The notes below the pieces were generated by a model, which was given only the letters and a program-made list of their open reading frames with translations, had not been told where the DNA came from and did not search any database. Positions 26,581 to 35,017 of a DNA stretch of 48,897 nt are shown piece by piece. This stretch comes from Stutzerimonas stutzeri (GTDB taxonomy: Bacteria; Pseudomonadota; Gammaproteobacteria; Pseudomonadales; Pseudomonadaceae). Made by a program: the position numbers and the translations under genes. Position 1 is the stretch's first letter; each line of letters opens with the position of its first letter. The stretch covers positions 1 to 48,897 of the forward strand of contig DDVX01000005.1 of assembly GCA_002345575.1 (NCBI GenBank). The letters are read 5' to 3'.

Positions 26581-27293
26581 TGCGTCCAGCGTTGGCTCGT
26601 CTGGGGCTGTCTTTCATCATCGCCTGCGTGGTGGCGCTGTTGCTGTTCGGGTTGATGCTGAGCATGGTCAGCCCGCCCCGCAGCAAGGTCGACGACGAGC
26701 GTGTGGCCATCGCCAATTTCGTCCGCATGGACGGGCGCAACGAGCAGAGCACAAGCCGTTCCCGTCAGCAGGCACCACAGCCACCACAGCCGAAAACGCC
26801 GCAGCAGCCGACGCCAACCCAGAACATGGCCACGCCGAATGCCAATCTGCCCAAGCTGGATCTGGACCTGCCAAGCATCGACACCGGCCTCTCGATTGCT
26901 GCTGCTCCGACGCCAAGTCTCGCCGGCCTTACCGCAGGCGCGGCCCCGGCCGCACCTGCGCCTGCTGCGCCGCCGGCCAGTGTAGGTGAGGCTTCCAGCC
27001 AGCCAGGTGGGCCGGAACATGAAGTGATGCCGCTTAACGATGTGCGCCCGGAATATCCCTATCGCGCGCGCCAGCAGGGTATCGAAGGCCATATCAAGCT
27101 CGCCTTCACCATTAACCCGGCCGGCAACGTGGAAAACATTCGCGTACTGGAAGCTTCGCCACGCAACATCTTTGACCGTGAAGCACGCCGCGCCGCTGCG
27201 CGCTGGCGCTTTGCGCCGCGTACCGAAAATGGCCTCGCGGTCTCTCGCGAAGCCGTCAAGACTCTGCACTTCCGCCTGCAAGGAGAACGCTGA
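26580..27293 (+). CDS. tonB: TonB energy transducer
   Basis: The 237-residue protein has an N-terminal membrane anchor (residues 5-28), a periplasmic linker rich in Pro, Gln and Ala, and a C-terminal TonB domain starting with RPEYPYRARQQGIEGHIKL, where the YP motif is present. It carries proton-motive energy to TonB-dependent outer membrane receptors. No receptor gene is adjacent, so the substrates are unknown. Confidence 0.93.
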   Translation: MRPALARLGLSFIIACVVALLLFGLMLSMVSPPRSKVDDERVAIANFVRMDGRNEQSTSRSRQQAPQPPQPKTPQQPTPTQNMATPNANLPKLDLDLPSIDTGLSIAAAPTPSLAGLTAGAAPAAPAPAAPPASVGEASSQPGGPEHEVMPLNDVRPEYPYRARQQGIEGHIKLAFTINPAGNVENIRVLEASPRNIFDREARRAAARWRFAPRTENGLAVSREAVKTLHFRLQGER

Positions 27294-27294
27294 C

Positions 27295-28386
27295 ATGCCA
27301 CGTTTCCTGCTGTTGATTTCCCTCTTGTTCGTCGCCAGCACACAGGCCGCGCAAAGTATCGACCCGACCGTTTTCAAGGCACTGGAGCGCGCTCAGACTG
27401 CTCAGGAAAAGGGTGACTACAGCACGGCGCGGCAGGCGCTGGCACAAGCCAAGGCGAAGCCCGACAGTCTGGAGCAGACACTCCTGTGGCGCAGTCAGGC
27501 ATATCTGGCCTGGGCGGAAGGCAATAACAAGCAGGCGCTCGAGTTGCTGGAAAAGGCTATTGCTAGCGGCAAGCTGGACGAAGGGCTGATCGCCGGCGAG
27601 CGGATGAATCTGGCCCGGCTGAATTTGCTCCAGGGGCGCTACGCCAAGGTTGTCAGCCTGCTCGGCTCGGCTGACCAGGGCAACGAAGAAGTATTGCAGA
27701 TGCTAGTGCAGGCCTATCAGGGGCTAGGGCAGCATGCCAAGGCGCTGCCCCTTGCCGAACGTTACGTGAAGGCCAATCTCCAAGCGGCCGATAGCTGGCT
27801 GCAGTTTCTGGTGGCGGTCAACGCCGAACTGAAGCGTTACGAGGCGGCGGAGCGTTGGCAGCGTCAGCTGCTGGTGCGTCATCCCGATCAGGCCAAGGGC
27901 TGGCGTCAGCTGGCCGGCTTGCAGCAGCTTGCCGGTGCCGAGGATAAGGCGCTGGCGACGCTGCGTGCTGCCCATGCCAAGGGCGTGGTGTTCAGCGAGT
28001 CCGAACTGGACAATCTGGTGTTGCTGGCTAGTGCTGCGGATCAGCCCTGGCAGGGCGCGAAACTGCTTCAGGGCATGTTGGAGTCGGGCCTGCTGGCGAG
28101 CAACGCAACCCGTCGTGAACGGCTCGCCATGCTCTGGTGGCAAGCTCGCGAGCGCTCCCCCGCAGCGCGCATTTACCGCGAGCTGGCCGAACAGTCCGGG
28201 GGTGCAAAACTCTGGTTGAACGTGGCGCAACTGGAGCTGGAGCAGGCCCGTTGGCAGGCCGGCCTCGAAGCGCTCAAGCAGGCCGAACGTGCCGGCGCTG
28301 AGCGAAGCAAGGTGCGCGCCTGGCGCGAGTGGGCAGAGGGTGAACTGAGCTTCCAGCGTGAGCGGCAGATCGCTCGTGTCAACTGA
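27295..28386 (+). CDS. TPR-repeat periplasmic protein of the TonB2 cluster
   Basis: The 363-residue protein has a signal peptide (MPRFLLLISLLFVASTQA) followed by about eight helical hairpins of the tetratricopeptide type, for example WRSQAYLAWAEGNNKQALEL and EKAIASGKLDEGLIAGERM. A TPR protein also ends the TonB2 cluster in Vibrio (VC1543). It probably scaffolds the complex in the periplasm. It starts one base after the tonB stop; a longer reading from 27040 lies inside tonB and was rejected. Confidence 0.85.
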   Translation: MPRFLLLISLLFVASTQAAQSIDPTVFKALERAQTAQEKGDYSTARQALAQAKAKPDSLEQTLLWRSQAYLAWAEGNNKQALELLEKAIASGKLDEGLIAGERMNLARLNLLQGRYAKVVSLLGSADQGNEEVLQMLVQAYQGLGQHAKALPLAERYVKANLQAADSWLQFLVAVNAELKRYEAAERWQRQLLVRHPDQAKGWRQLAGLQQLAGAEDKALATLRAAHAKGVVFSESELDNLVLLASAADQPWQGAKLLQGMLESGLLASNATRRERLAMLWWQARERSPAARIYRELAEQSGGAKLWLNVAQLELEQARWQAGLEALKQAERAGAERSKVRAWREWAEGELSFQRERQIARVN

Positions 28387-28450
28387 GCGGGGCAGCACGT
28401 ACCCGCTTTGGTGGGATCAGGCGATGCCGGTGAAGGGCACCGACCGCCTG

Positions 28451-28477
28451 GTTCGCGAGCATGGCTCGCTCCTACTG
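28451..28477. repeat. REP-like palindromic element
   Basis: GCGAGC (28455-28460) pairs with GCTCGC (28464-28469) around ATG, and CTCCTAC follows. The form TTCGCGAGC...GCTCGCTCCTAC is that of the REP elements common between genes in Pseudomonas. It stands between two convergent genes. Confidence 0.65.
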
Positions 28478-28489
28478 CGATCCCCGTGT

Positions 28490-29002
28490 CTATTCCAGCT
28501 CGTAGATCCTGATCTTCTGGGCATCCATGCGATAGCCCGCTTCGGCCAGTTCGCTGCTGGCATGTTCGACTCTAAGCGGCCCTTCGATCCAGAAAGGCTG
28601 GTAGAGCGCATCCATTTTCACCCCCAGCTCGCTGGTGGCATGCACGATCTGGTTTGAAGGTGGCGGTGGTACGTGAATGCAGGCGCCGTAGTAGGGCACC
28701 AGCAGAAACTCCGTCACCCGTCCTTCCTCGCTGATTTCCAACGGCACGATATAGCCCGGCAGCCGTGCGCGAATGCCATCCAGTGCATCGACCACCGGCT
28801 CTGCCGGGGACTGTTGCGGTGCCGCTGGTCCGCTTTCGGCGGCCAAGGCTTCGGCCAGTTGTGACAAGTCATGCAGCGCCACGGGCGGTGGCGGCGGTGG
28901 AGCGCCTTCGGGGATCAGGTCCGACCATTGCAGTTCACGAACCTCGGCGACGGCAAGAGGCGCGACAATACTCAGGAGTGTTACGAGCAACAGGCGTGAC
29001 AT
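28490..29002 (-). CDS. DUF3299 exported protein of the zinc-responsive cluster
   Basis: The 170-residue protein has a signal peptide (MSRLLLVTLLSIVAPLAVA), a Pro-rich stretch (GAPPPPPPVAL), and the conserved core LVPYYGACIHVPPPPSNQIV. That core is typical of DUF3299. It matches PA4066 of the PA4063-PA4066 group as I recall it. The role is unknown; the single Cys-His in ACIHVPPPP could bind metal. GGAG precedes the ATG, and the gene starts eight bases after the permease stop. Confidence 0.83.
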   Translation of the reverse strand: MSRLLLVTLLSIVAPLAVAEVRELQWSDLIPEGAPPPPPPVALHDLSQLAEALAAESGPAAPQQSPAEPVVDALDGIRARLPGYIVPLEISEEGRVTEFLLVPYYGACIHVPPPPSNQIVHATSELGVKMDALYQPFWIEGPLRVEHASSELAEAGYRMDAQKIRIYELE

Positions 29003-29010
29003 GGCGCTCC

Positions 29011-30276
29011 TCATAACCGGATTGAAAGACCGTCGGCCAGCGATTGGCGATAGGCGCGCCAGGCCGGCACACAGCCGATCACCAGCCCTGCCAACAGAAT
29101 CGCCCCCAGCAGCGTCCATTCGTAAACAGTCGGCAAGACCAGCGGCAGATAGAGTCCGTAGTGGCTTTGCAGCGGCGATTGGGCGACGGCGATGACCAGA
29201 TACAGCAGCGCCAACCCCAACAGCACACCGGCCAGGGCCAGGCTGAACGCCTCGAGCACCAGCAGGCCAGCGATATGCCATGGCCGCGCGCCCACAGAAC
29301 GCAGAATGGCCATTTCCCGGCGGCGTTCGTTGAGGCTGGTGAGAATCGCAGTGAGCATGCCTATCAGCCCGGTCAGCACAACGAACAGCGAGACCACGAA
29401 CAGCGCTTTCTCGGCCGTACCCATCAGGCTCCAGAGTTCCTGCAGTGCCACGCCGGGCAGGATCGCCAGTAGCGGCTCGCCGCGATACTGGTTAATTTCC
29501 CGCTGCAGGGTGAAGGTGGCGAGTCGGTTATTCAACCCCAGCAGGAAGGCGGTGATCTGCTGTGGCCGCAGCTCCAGCTGGCGCGCCTGCTCGGCATCGA
29601 TGCGTGCAGCGCCGCGGGCAGGCATACCGTGTTGCCAGTCGATATGCAGCGCTTCCATTCCGGCCAGTTTGATATGTAGCGTGCGGTCCACCGGGGTGCC
29701 GGTACGTTTGAGGATGCCCACCACCCGAAATGGCTTGTCGTCATGGTGCGCGAGGCTGACGCTGGCTACTCCGTGCGCCAGCACCAACTGGTCGTCGAGC
29801 TTGTGCTTCAGTGCTTCGGCCACCTCCGCGCCGAGCACTACCTCGAACGGGTCTTCGGCAAAGGCGCGGCCCGAGGCCAGTTGCAATGCTTGCTTGCGAG
29901 CGTAGCGGTAATGTTCGAAATAGGCCTCGCTGGTGCCCATCACCCGATAGCCGCGGTATGAATCGCCGAGGGAAATGGGGATCGCCCAGCTCACGCGCGG
30001 ATGTTCGGCGAACTGTTCGAAGCTCTCCCACCGAATGTTGTTGGTGGCATTGCCGATGCGGAACACCGAGTAGAGCAGCAGGTTCACCGAGCCGGAGCGG
30101 GCGCCGACGATCAGGTCGGTACCGCTGATGGTACTGGCGAAACTGGCGCGCGCCTCGCTGCGCACCCGCTCGACCGCGAGCAGCAAGCACACTGACAAAG
30201 CGATGGCGAACACTGTGAGCAGGGCGGTGAAGCGGCGATTGTTCAGACTGGCCAACGCCAGGCGCAGAAGAAACAT
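29011..30276 (-). CDS. ABC transporter permease, MacB/FtsX type
   Basis: The 421-residue protein has one N-terminal membrane helix (TALLTVFAIALSVCLLLAVE), a large periplasmic domain, and three C-terminal helices in an FtsX domain (ALFVVSLFVVLTGLIGMLTA, then SLALAGVLLGLALLYLVIA, then LLGAILLAGLVIGCVPA). Such transporters move periplasmic lipoproteins or small ligands or transmit force, rather than import metal directly. The ATG at 30276 has GGAG eight bases upstream; a TTG two codons earlier is less likely. Only two bases separate it from the ATPase gene. Confidence 0.87.
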   Translation of the reverse strand: MFLLRLALASLNNRRFTALLTVFAIALSVCLLLAVERVRSEARASFASTISGTDLIVGARSGSVNLLLYSVFRIGNATNNIRWESFEQFAEHPRVSWAIPISLGDSYRGYRVMGTSEAYFEHYRYARKQALQLASGRAFAEDPFEVVLGAEVAEALKHKLDDQLVLAHGVASVSLAHHDDKPFRVVGILKRTGTPVDRTLHIKLAGMEALHIDWQHGMPARGAARIDAEQARQLELRPQQITAFLLGLNNRLATFTLQREINQYRGEPLLAILPGVALQELWSLMGTAEKALFVVSLFVVLTGLIGMLTAILTSLNERRREMAILRSVGARPWHIAGLLVLEAFSLALAGVLLGLALLYLVIAVAQSPLQSHYGLYLPLVLPTVYEWTLLGAILLAGLVIGCVPAWRAYRQSLADGLSIRL

Positions 30277-30278
30277 CG

Positions 30279-30983
30279 TCAAATCTCCGCTGGGCGTGTG
30301 GCGCGGTTGAGCTCGGCCAAAGACAGGTGGCGGTCGAACAAGGGCGCCAGGCTCTGATCATGGCTGACGAACAACAAGCTGGAGCCAGCAGCGTGGCACT
30401 CAGCAAACAGCAGCTGCAGGAAAGCTTCGCGGCTGTCGGCGTCCAGGGCTGAAGTGGGCTCGTCAGCGATTACCAGTTCTGGCTGACCAATCAGCGCGCG
30501 AGCTGCGGCGACGCGTTGCTGCTGGCCGATGGAGAGCGACTCAGCGCGACGTCCGAACAGCTCGGCTGCTAAACCGAGATGTTTGAGCAGGCTTATGGTG
30601 GCCTGTTCGACGCTGCCATAGCGGCTGCGGGCTCGGTCGGTGCGCAGGCGCGAGAAGCGGCAGGGCAGGCTGACGTTCTCTGCCACCGAGAGAAACGGCA
30701 GCAGGTTGAATTGCTGGAAGATGTAGCCGGTGTGATCGACCCGGAAACGGTCCCGCGCACTGGCCGAAAGCGCACTGAGATCCTCCCCCAGCAAGCGTAC
30801 GGTCCCGCGTCCGGCTTTCTGCACGCCGCCGATCAGCCCGAGCAGGGTGGTCTTGCCGCTCCCGGAGGGACCCTTGAGGAACAGGCTCTGGTCGCGTTCC
30901 AATGCAAATGCGGGGATATCCAGCAGCTCCGCCTGGCCGGGCCAGGCGAAACCCAGTTGATCAAGTTCAAGCAGCGCAGTCAT
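30279..30983 (-). CDS. ABC transporter ATP-binding protein, LolD/MacB type
   Basis: The 234-residue ATPase has Walker A GPSGSGKTT (about residues 37-45), the ABC signature SIGQQQRVAAARAL, and Walker B LVIADEPTSALD. The signature is SIGQQ rather than the usual LSGGQ, a modest deviation seen in this subgroup. The ATG at 30983 is chosen by family length, although no good ribosome binding site is visible; an in-frame TTG at 31049 would add 22 unlikely residues. It pairs with the adjacent permease. Confidence 0.87.
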   Translation of the reverse strand: MTALLELDQLGFAWPGQAELLDIPAFALERDQSLFLKGPSGSGKTTLLGLIGGVQKAGRGTVRLLGEDLSALSASARDRFRVDHTGYIFQQFNLLPFLSVAENVSLPCRFSRLRTDRARSRYGSVEQATISLLKHLGLAAELFGRRAESLSIGQQQRVAAARALIGQPELVIADEPTSALDADSREAFLQLLFAECHAAGSSLLFVSHDQSLAPLFDRHLSLAELNRATRPAEI

Positions 30984-31056
30984 GAGTAGAGTTCGGATGA
31001 TGTACGGCGAGCCGGAGTGTACTGCCTGCAGCCAAGAGTCGGCTGGCAACCCTGTA

Positions 31057-31605
31057 TCAGAACGTTATTTGCGACTGCTCGGCTTGCAGGAGCTTGCCTT
31101 GCTGACCATTCGGGCTGATTAGCTGTACCCGAATTCTCTCGGTGCCGGGAAATGCCTTGAACAATCCCTTTAGGTCCAGCCCGGACAGTGCATCCGGCGC
31201 GTTACAGCTGTAGCGATAATGCGCGTGAACTTCGCTGTGCGTGTCGGTCTCATGCCGTTCATGGTCATGGCCGCCTTCCGCAAACAGCGGACTTTCCAGA
31301 CTGGCTTTATCGAGCTTGCACTGGGCTTCGGCCGGGAGACTAAACAGCGCGTCCGGTTGCTGCAGCTGAGCCCGCGTTTCGGCCACCTTGCGTTCGTCCG
31401 CGTTACTGCGTGGAGCATGTTCGAAGCCCAGTAAATTCATTGCCGGGCTGCGCAGCTCGATTTCCAGAGACATGCCGTCCAGCGCTGCATCGAGCTCGGC
31501 AGAGCCATGTTCGTGACTGCCCAAGCTGGCGTGGCCGTGGTGCTCATGAGCAGCTGCCAAGGCCGGTAGCAAAGCGAAGGGAAGGGCAAGCAGCAGGTGG
31601 CGCAT
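31057..31605 (-). CDS. His-rich periplasmic metal-binding protein (DUF2796)
   Basis: The 182-residue protein has a signal peptide ending LAAAHEHH and two His-rich clusters: HEHHGHASLGSHEHG at the mature N-terminus and GGHDHERHETDTHSEVHAH in a loop. It corresponds to PA4063, a periplasmic zinc-binding protein of the Zur regulon as I recall. It likely traps zinc and works with the following ABC genes. GAGGAG precedes the ATG, and a Zur-like palindrome lies just upstream. Confidence 0.85.
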   Translation of the reverse strand: MRHLLLALPFALLPALAAAHEHHGHASLGSHEHGSAELDAALDGMSLEIELRSPAMNLLGFEHAPRSNADERKVAETRAQLQQPDALFSLPAEAQCKLDKASLESPLFAEGGHDHERHETDTHSEVHAHYRYSCNAPDALSGLDLKGLFKAFPGTERIRVQLISPNGQQGKLLQAEQSQITF

Positions 31606-31627
31606 GACTGTCTCCTCTGAGTTTGTC

Positions 31628-31640
31628 GTTACGTTATAAC
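31628..31640 (-). promoter_or_regulatory. Zur-like operator over the -10 of the zinc cluster
   Basis: GTTACGTTATAAC has the pattern GTTATA-N-TATAAC with two mismatches in the left half. On the minus strand it contains TATAAC (31638-31633), a -10-like hexamer 28 bases before the DUF2796 start. Overlap of operator and -10 would suit repression by zinc-loaded Zur. Confidence 0.5.
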
Positions 31641-31710
31641 AAGAGAAGAAGGCTGGCCAGCTTTAGCGAGGCGTGGGAGCATTCCCCTTACGTTTTCAGG
31701 AGATACCTAG

Positions 31711-32052
31711 GTGATTCGAATTCGCGGCCATATCGGCGAGCTGCCGGTCGACCTCAGCGTCGAACTGGATGATCAGGACTGGGCGCAAGTGGCGCAGTTA
31801 GCGCAACAGTTACCGAACGTTGTCCGCAATGAAGCGACCGCCCGCACGACGGCGTCGGATGAGCTCTGGCTGACTGCGCTAGAGCTGCTGCGTGAGGCGG
31901 GGCAGGTGGAAGGTCCGCAGTTGCTGGCGCAGCTAGAGGCATTGAGCGGTAGTGCTCAGGCGGGTAAGCGCTTGCTGGTGCGCTTGCGCCACTGTGAGCA
32001 AGTGCGTGTGCACAGCGGCGCGGATGCGCCGCTGTTCAGTTGGATCGGCTAA
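31711..32052 (+). CDS. Conserved protein of unknown function, 113 residues
   Basis: I do not recognise a named domain. The product starts MIRIRGHIGELPVDLSVELDD at a GTG codon with AGGAG at the right distance. It has no signal peptide or membrane segment and is rich in Leu, Ala and Gln helices, so it is probably a soluble cytoplasmic protein. It diverges from the zinc cluster and converges on the metallopeptidase gene. Confidence 0.7.
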   Translation: MIRIRGHIGELPVDLSVELDDQDWAQVAQLAQQLPNVVRNEATARTTASDELWLTALELLREAGQVEGPQLLAQLEALSGSAQAGKRLLVRLRHCEQVRVHSGADAPLFSWIG

Positions 32053-32063
32053 GGCTGTACGAG

Positions 32064-32924
32064 CTACAAGCGTGACGCTTTGAATGTGTCGCAACGTGCC
32101 GGATCGCCGTTGTCAAAGCCGGTGCGAAACCACCTCATGCGCTGCGCCGAGGTGCCATGAGTAAAGGCGTCGGGAACGACTCGGCCCTGGCTCTGCTGCT
32201 GCAAACGGTCGTCGCCGATGGCATTGGCGGCGTTCAGCGCATCTTCCAAGTCCCCCTCTTCCAACCAGTCATGGCGTTGCTGTGCGTGATAGGCCCAGAC
32301 GCCGGCAAAGCAGTCGGCCTGCAGTTCCTGGCGCACCAGCAGGCCATTGTCGCCTTCCATTCGTGCGCCACGCTGACGTGCCGTCTGCATTTGCTGGGAG
32401 ACGCCCAGCAGCGTTTGCACGTGATGACCGACCTCATGGGCGATCACATAGGCCTGGGCAAAATCGCCAGCCACCGAGAAGCGCGAGGCCATTTCTTCGA
32501 AGAACTGCAGATCCAGGTATACCTGCTGGTCGCCCGGGCAGTAGAAGGGGCCAACGGCGGAGCTGGCAAAGCCGCACGCCGAGCTTACGCCGCCGCGGAA
32601 CAAGACCAGGGTCGGGTCGCGGTATTGCGCGCCCCCTTGTTGGAACAACGCTCGCCAGGTGTCTTCGGTGTCGCCGAGGATGGACTGGACGAATGCCACC
32701 TGAGGGTCGTCGCCAGTGGTAGGCGCGCTGCTTTGCTGCGTGGCCGGCGGGCCAGCCTGGTTGGCCAGCTGGCCGAGTATCTGTAGCGGGTCTTGGCCGG
32801 ACAGCAGGCCGATCACCACGACCACGGCGACGCCAGCGAGACTCAGCTTGCCGCCACGAAAGCCGCCGCTGCGGCCTCTGGCATCCACTACGTTGCCGCT
32901 GCGCCGCGCTTTTTTCCAACGCAT
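32064..32924 (-). CDS. ypfJ: YpfJ-type neutral zinc metallopeptidase
   Basis: The 286-residue protein has a basic N-terminus, one membrane anchor (residues 29-43), a low-complexity linker, and a C-terminal domain with the zinc motif HEVGHH at 163-168. The downstream QELQADCFAGVWA provides the third ligand. Motifs FYCPGDQQVYLDLQFF and MRWFRTGFDNGD are typical of the YpfJ family. It is probably a periplasm-facing protease of unknown substrate. GGAAGGA precedes the ATG. Confidence 0.9.
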   Translation of the reverse strand: MRWKKARRSGNVVDARGRSGGFRGGKLSLAGVAVVVVIGLLSGQDPLQILGQLANQAGPPATQQSSAPTTGDDPQVAFVQSILGDTEDTWRALFQQGGAQYRDPTLVLFRGGVSSACGFASSAVGPFYCPGDQQVYLDLQFFEEMASRFSVAGDFAQAYVIAHEVGHHVQTLLGVSQQMQTARQRGARMEGDNGLLVRQELQADCFAGVWAYHAQQRHDWLEEGDLEDALNAANAIGDDRLQQQSQGRVVPDAFTHGTSAQRMRWFRTGFDNGDPARCDTFKASRL

Positions 32925-33047
32925 GTCTGCATCCTTCCGAAAGTTCTCACAGGGATGTAGCTGTAGCGCTGGCTCGAACGGAGCGGCTACAAGGCTAAGA
33001 CCCGTTTCGGTGTGCGCAAATTCCGCTTGGCTGTTCCGTCAGCAGCT

Positions 33048-33482
33048 TTAGTTGCCAGGGTAGCTGTTCAGTACCGACTCGCGACCTTCCTTGCTCAGAC
33101 CAATGACTTTATAGGCGTCCTTGCGGCCCCCCATTTCCATGCCGGGCGAGCCCATCGGCATACCCGGAACGGCAGCACCGATGAGATCGGGTTGAGCACG
33201 CAGCTTGAGGATGTCCGCAGCCGGAACGTGGCCTTCGACAAATTTGCCATCGATGACACCGGTGTGGCAGGACCCAAGTCGATGCGGCACGCCAAGCCTG
33301 GCCTTGACCGATGCCATGTTGGTTTCGACGTGGTCGGTGACGGCGAACCCGTTGTCTTCGAGATGCTTGATCCAGTCCTTGCAGCAGCCGCAGTTGGCAT
33401 CGCGGTGCACATCGATGGCAATGGGTTCGGCTGCCTGGGCAAAGCCGGCGAGCAGGGTGGTGACAAGCAGTAAGCGACGCAT
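33048..33482 (-). CDS. CopG-like DUF411 periplasmic copper protein
   Basis: The 144-residue protein has a signal peptide (MRRLLLVTTLLAGFAQA), the metal motif CGCC at residues 31-34, and a second site SCHTGVIDGKFVEGHVP with Cys72, His73 and His85. A Met-rich stretch (PGMPMGSPGMEMGG) follows. DUF411 includes P. aeruginosa CopG, which binds a copper cluster, so a role in copper handling is likely. GGAGG precedes the ATG. No other copper gene is adjacent. Confidence 0.85.
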   Translation of the reverse strand: MRRLLLVTTLLAGFAQAAEPIAIDVHRDANCGCCKDWIKHLEDNGFAVTDHVETNMASVKARLGVPHRLGSCHTGVIDGKFVEGHVPAADILKLRAQPDLIGAAVPGMPMGSPGMEMGGRKDAYKVIGLSKEGRESVLNSYPGN

Positions 33483-33660
33483 GGGAATACCTCCTACAGA
33501 GTGGGCACACGATACCCCCAAGTCGGGCGCGACCCAAGTGCCAGTCTGTGAGCGAATGTCGCAGCTGACAGCCGGCGAGGGCCGAGTCCGGACGAACCAA
33601 AACAGGTCCTTATCGGTCGGATGAACCATGTGCTGCGAACCGCTATCCAGGGAGTTTTCG

Positions 33661-34239
33661 ATGCGCTTTGCCCGTTTTGTGCTAATCGCCCAGGCTATGG
33701 CCATGTTCGGGTTCAGCCTCGCCTATTGGTTGTGGCCATACGAAATGGCCAATCTCAACGGCATGTTGCTGATGGAAAGTGCATCGATCAGTCATATGCG
33801 CGTCTATTACGGCGGTTTGCAGCTGGGTCTGGGCCTGTTTCTGCTGTGGGCGATGGGGGGTGCGGAGCGTGCCAGAACGGCGTTGGTCATGCTGGTGATC
33901 ATCATGCTGGCGCTGGTGGCGGGGCGGCTCGGCTCCTTGTGGCTGGATGGCGGTTCGTTGCTGGGTTTCGACCTGGCTTCGCTGATCTATCGGGTGCTGG
34001 CGGCGCTATTGGCTGCAGGGGCGTTACTGGGTATGGCTGAACGGACGGCTGTCGAAACCCAGGCAGAAGCGCACGTGACCAGGCGGCGTATCGACGACGG
34101 CCCCCCGAAACCGTTTCGCCTGGGCGACGAACCTGATGCGCTGAAAGCAGCGACAGTGCAGCAGACGCCGGGTCCCTTCCGTCGCGGAGACCCGTCCATG
34201 ACGGCGACAACAGACGCCGTACGATCTGCGCCGCCGTAG
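33661..34239 (+). CDS. DUF4345 membrane protein
   Basis: The 192-residue protein has four predicted membrane helices in residues 1-125, with the conserved segment HMRVYYGGLQLGLGLFLLWA. A soluble tail of about 60 residues follows, with a partly repeated motif: PPKPFRLGDEPDA and TPGPFRRGDPSM. The domain is DUF4345, of unknown function. GGGAG precedes the ATG at 33661. The repeated PFR-GD motif in the tail is unusual. Confidence 0.75.
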   Translation: MRFARFVLIAQAMAMFGFSLAYWLWPYEMANLNGMLLMESASISHMRVYYGGLQLGLGLFLLWAMGGAERARTALVMLVIIMLALVAGRLGSLWLDGGSLLGFDLASLIYRVLAALLAAGALLGMAERTAVETQAEAHVTRRRIDDGPPKPFRLGDEPDALKAATVQQTPGPFRRGDPSMTATTDAVRSAPP

Positions 34240-34345
34240 TCAATGTGGGTTGCGTCGGTGCATGACGGCCTGTGCAAGACATCCGTAGCTCTGGCTGGGG
34301 GGTTGAATTTCCACAACAGGGTTTCGGCGCGGCGAGTGAAGCGCT

Positions 34346-34897
34346 TCAGGCCTGACGCTGGCGCGGCAGCATCCGTTGCAGGGTACCGTCGCGGCGCACG
34401 TACTGATGGAACAGCGCCGCTGCCGCATGCAGACCGATCAGCCAGTAACCGGCGACTGCCAGCGTTTCATGCAGTTCCTTGAACTCGCCGGCCAGCGCCT
34501 TGTTGGCGCCGATCAGCGCCGGCAGCTCAAGGCCGAAGAAGGGAATCGGCTTGTCCGCCGCGCTCAGGGTCAGCCAGCCGAGCAGCGGCAGGCCAATCAT
34601 CAGTCCGTACAGCGCCAGGTGCATCAGCTTGGCCAGCGCGCGTTCCCAGCTGGCCCCGGCGACCGCCTTCGGCGCCGGATGTAGCCAGCGTGCAATCAGG
34701 CGCAGCCAGACCAGTGCGAAGATCGTCAGACCCAGCATGAAATGCCAGTGCTTGAGCAGTTCGCGTGGTTCGCTGCCCTTGGCGAAATTGCCTTTGAGTT
34801 CGATGGTTGCGTACACCGCCGCGATCAACAGCAGCATCAGCCAGTGCAGGGTGATGCTCAGGCGACCGTAGCGTGCCAGTGGGTTCGATGCAGTCAT
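34346..34897 (-). CDS. Cytochrome b561
   Basis: The 183-residue protein has four membrane helices with the histidines expected to hold two b hemes: His18 in TLHWL, the KHWH motif near residues 50-53, and the histidines of KELHE and GLHAAAALFHQY. It resembles E. coli CybB (YodB/YceJ group), which oxidises superoxide or quinols. The ATG at 34897 has GGAG eight bases upstream; the GTG at 34906 is too close. A PmrA/QseB-type box lies upstream. Confidence 0.9.
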   Translation of the reverse strand: MTASNPLARYGRLSITLHWLMLLLIAAVYATIELKGNFAKGSEPRELLKHWHFMLGLTIFALVWLRLIARWLHPAPKAVAGASWERALAKLMHLALYGLMIGLPLLGWLTLSAADKPIPFFGLELPALIGANKALAGEFKELHETLAVAGYWLIGLHAAAALFHQYVRRDGTLQRMLPRQRQA

Positions 34898-34927
34898 TTC
34901 ACACACTCCGAGTAGGGGAATGTCGGC

Positions 34928-34960
34928 AGTCTAGGGCGCCAGCCTTAAGCGAACCTTAGC
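34928..34960 (-). promoter_or_regulatory. PmrA/QseB-type box and -10 of cytochrome b561
   Basis: On the minus strand GCTAAG-GTTCG-CTTAAG (34960-34944) forms a direct repeat with the 11-base period of PmrA/QseB-type boxes. The -10-like TAGACT (34933-34928) begins 10 bases further on. The same spacing occurs upstream of the seven-gene operon at 41430. Confidence 0.6.
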
Positions 34961-35017
34961 GAATGCCCGTTGCGCCTGCGGCGGGCGGTCGCGGCAGCTC
35001 GCCGCTGGTCGGTCTGG

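Noticed and set aside
32963..32992. Inverted repeat TGTAGC / GCTACA near the metallopeptidase start
   Set aside because: Only six bases pair around an 18-base loop; no T-run and no clear link to a gene start.
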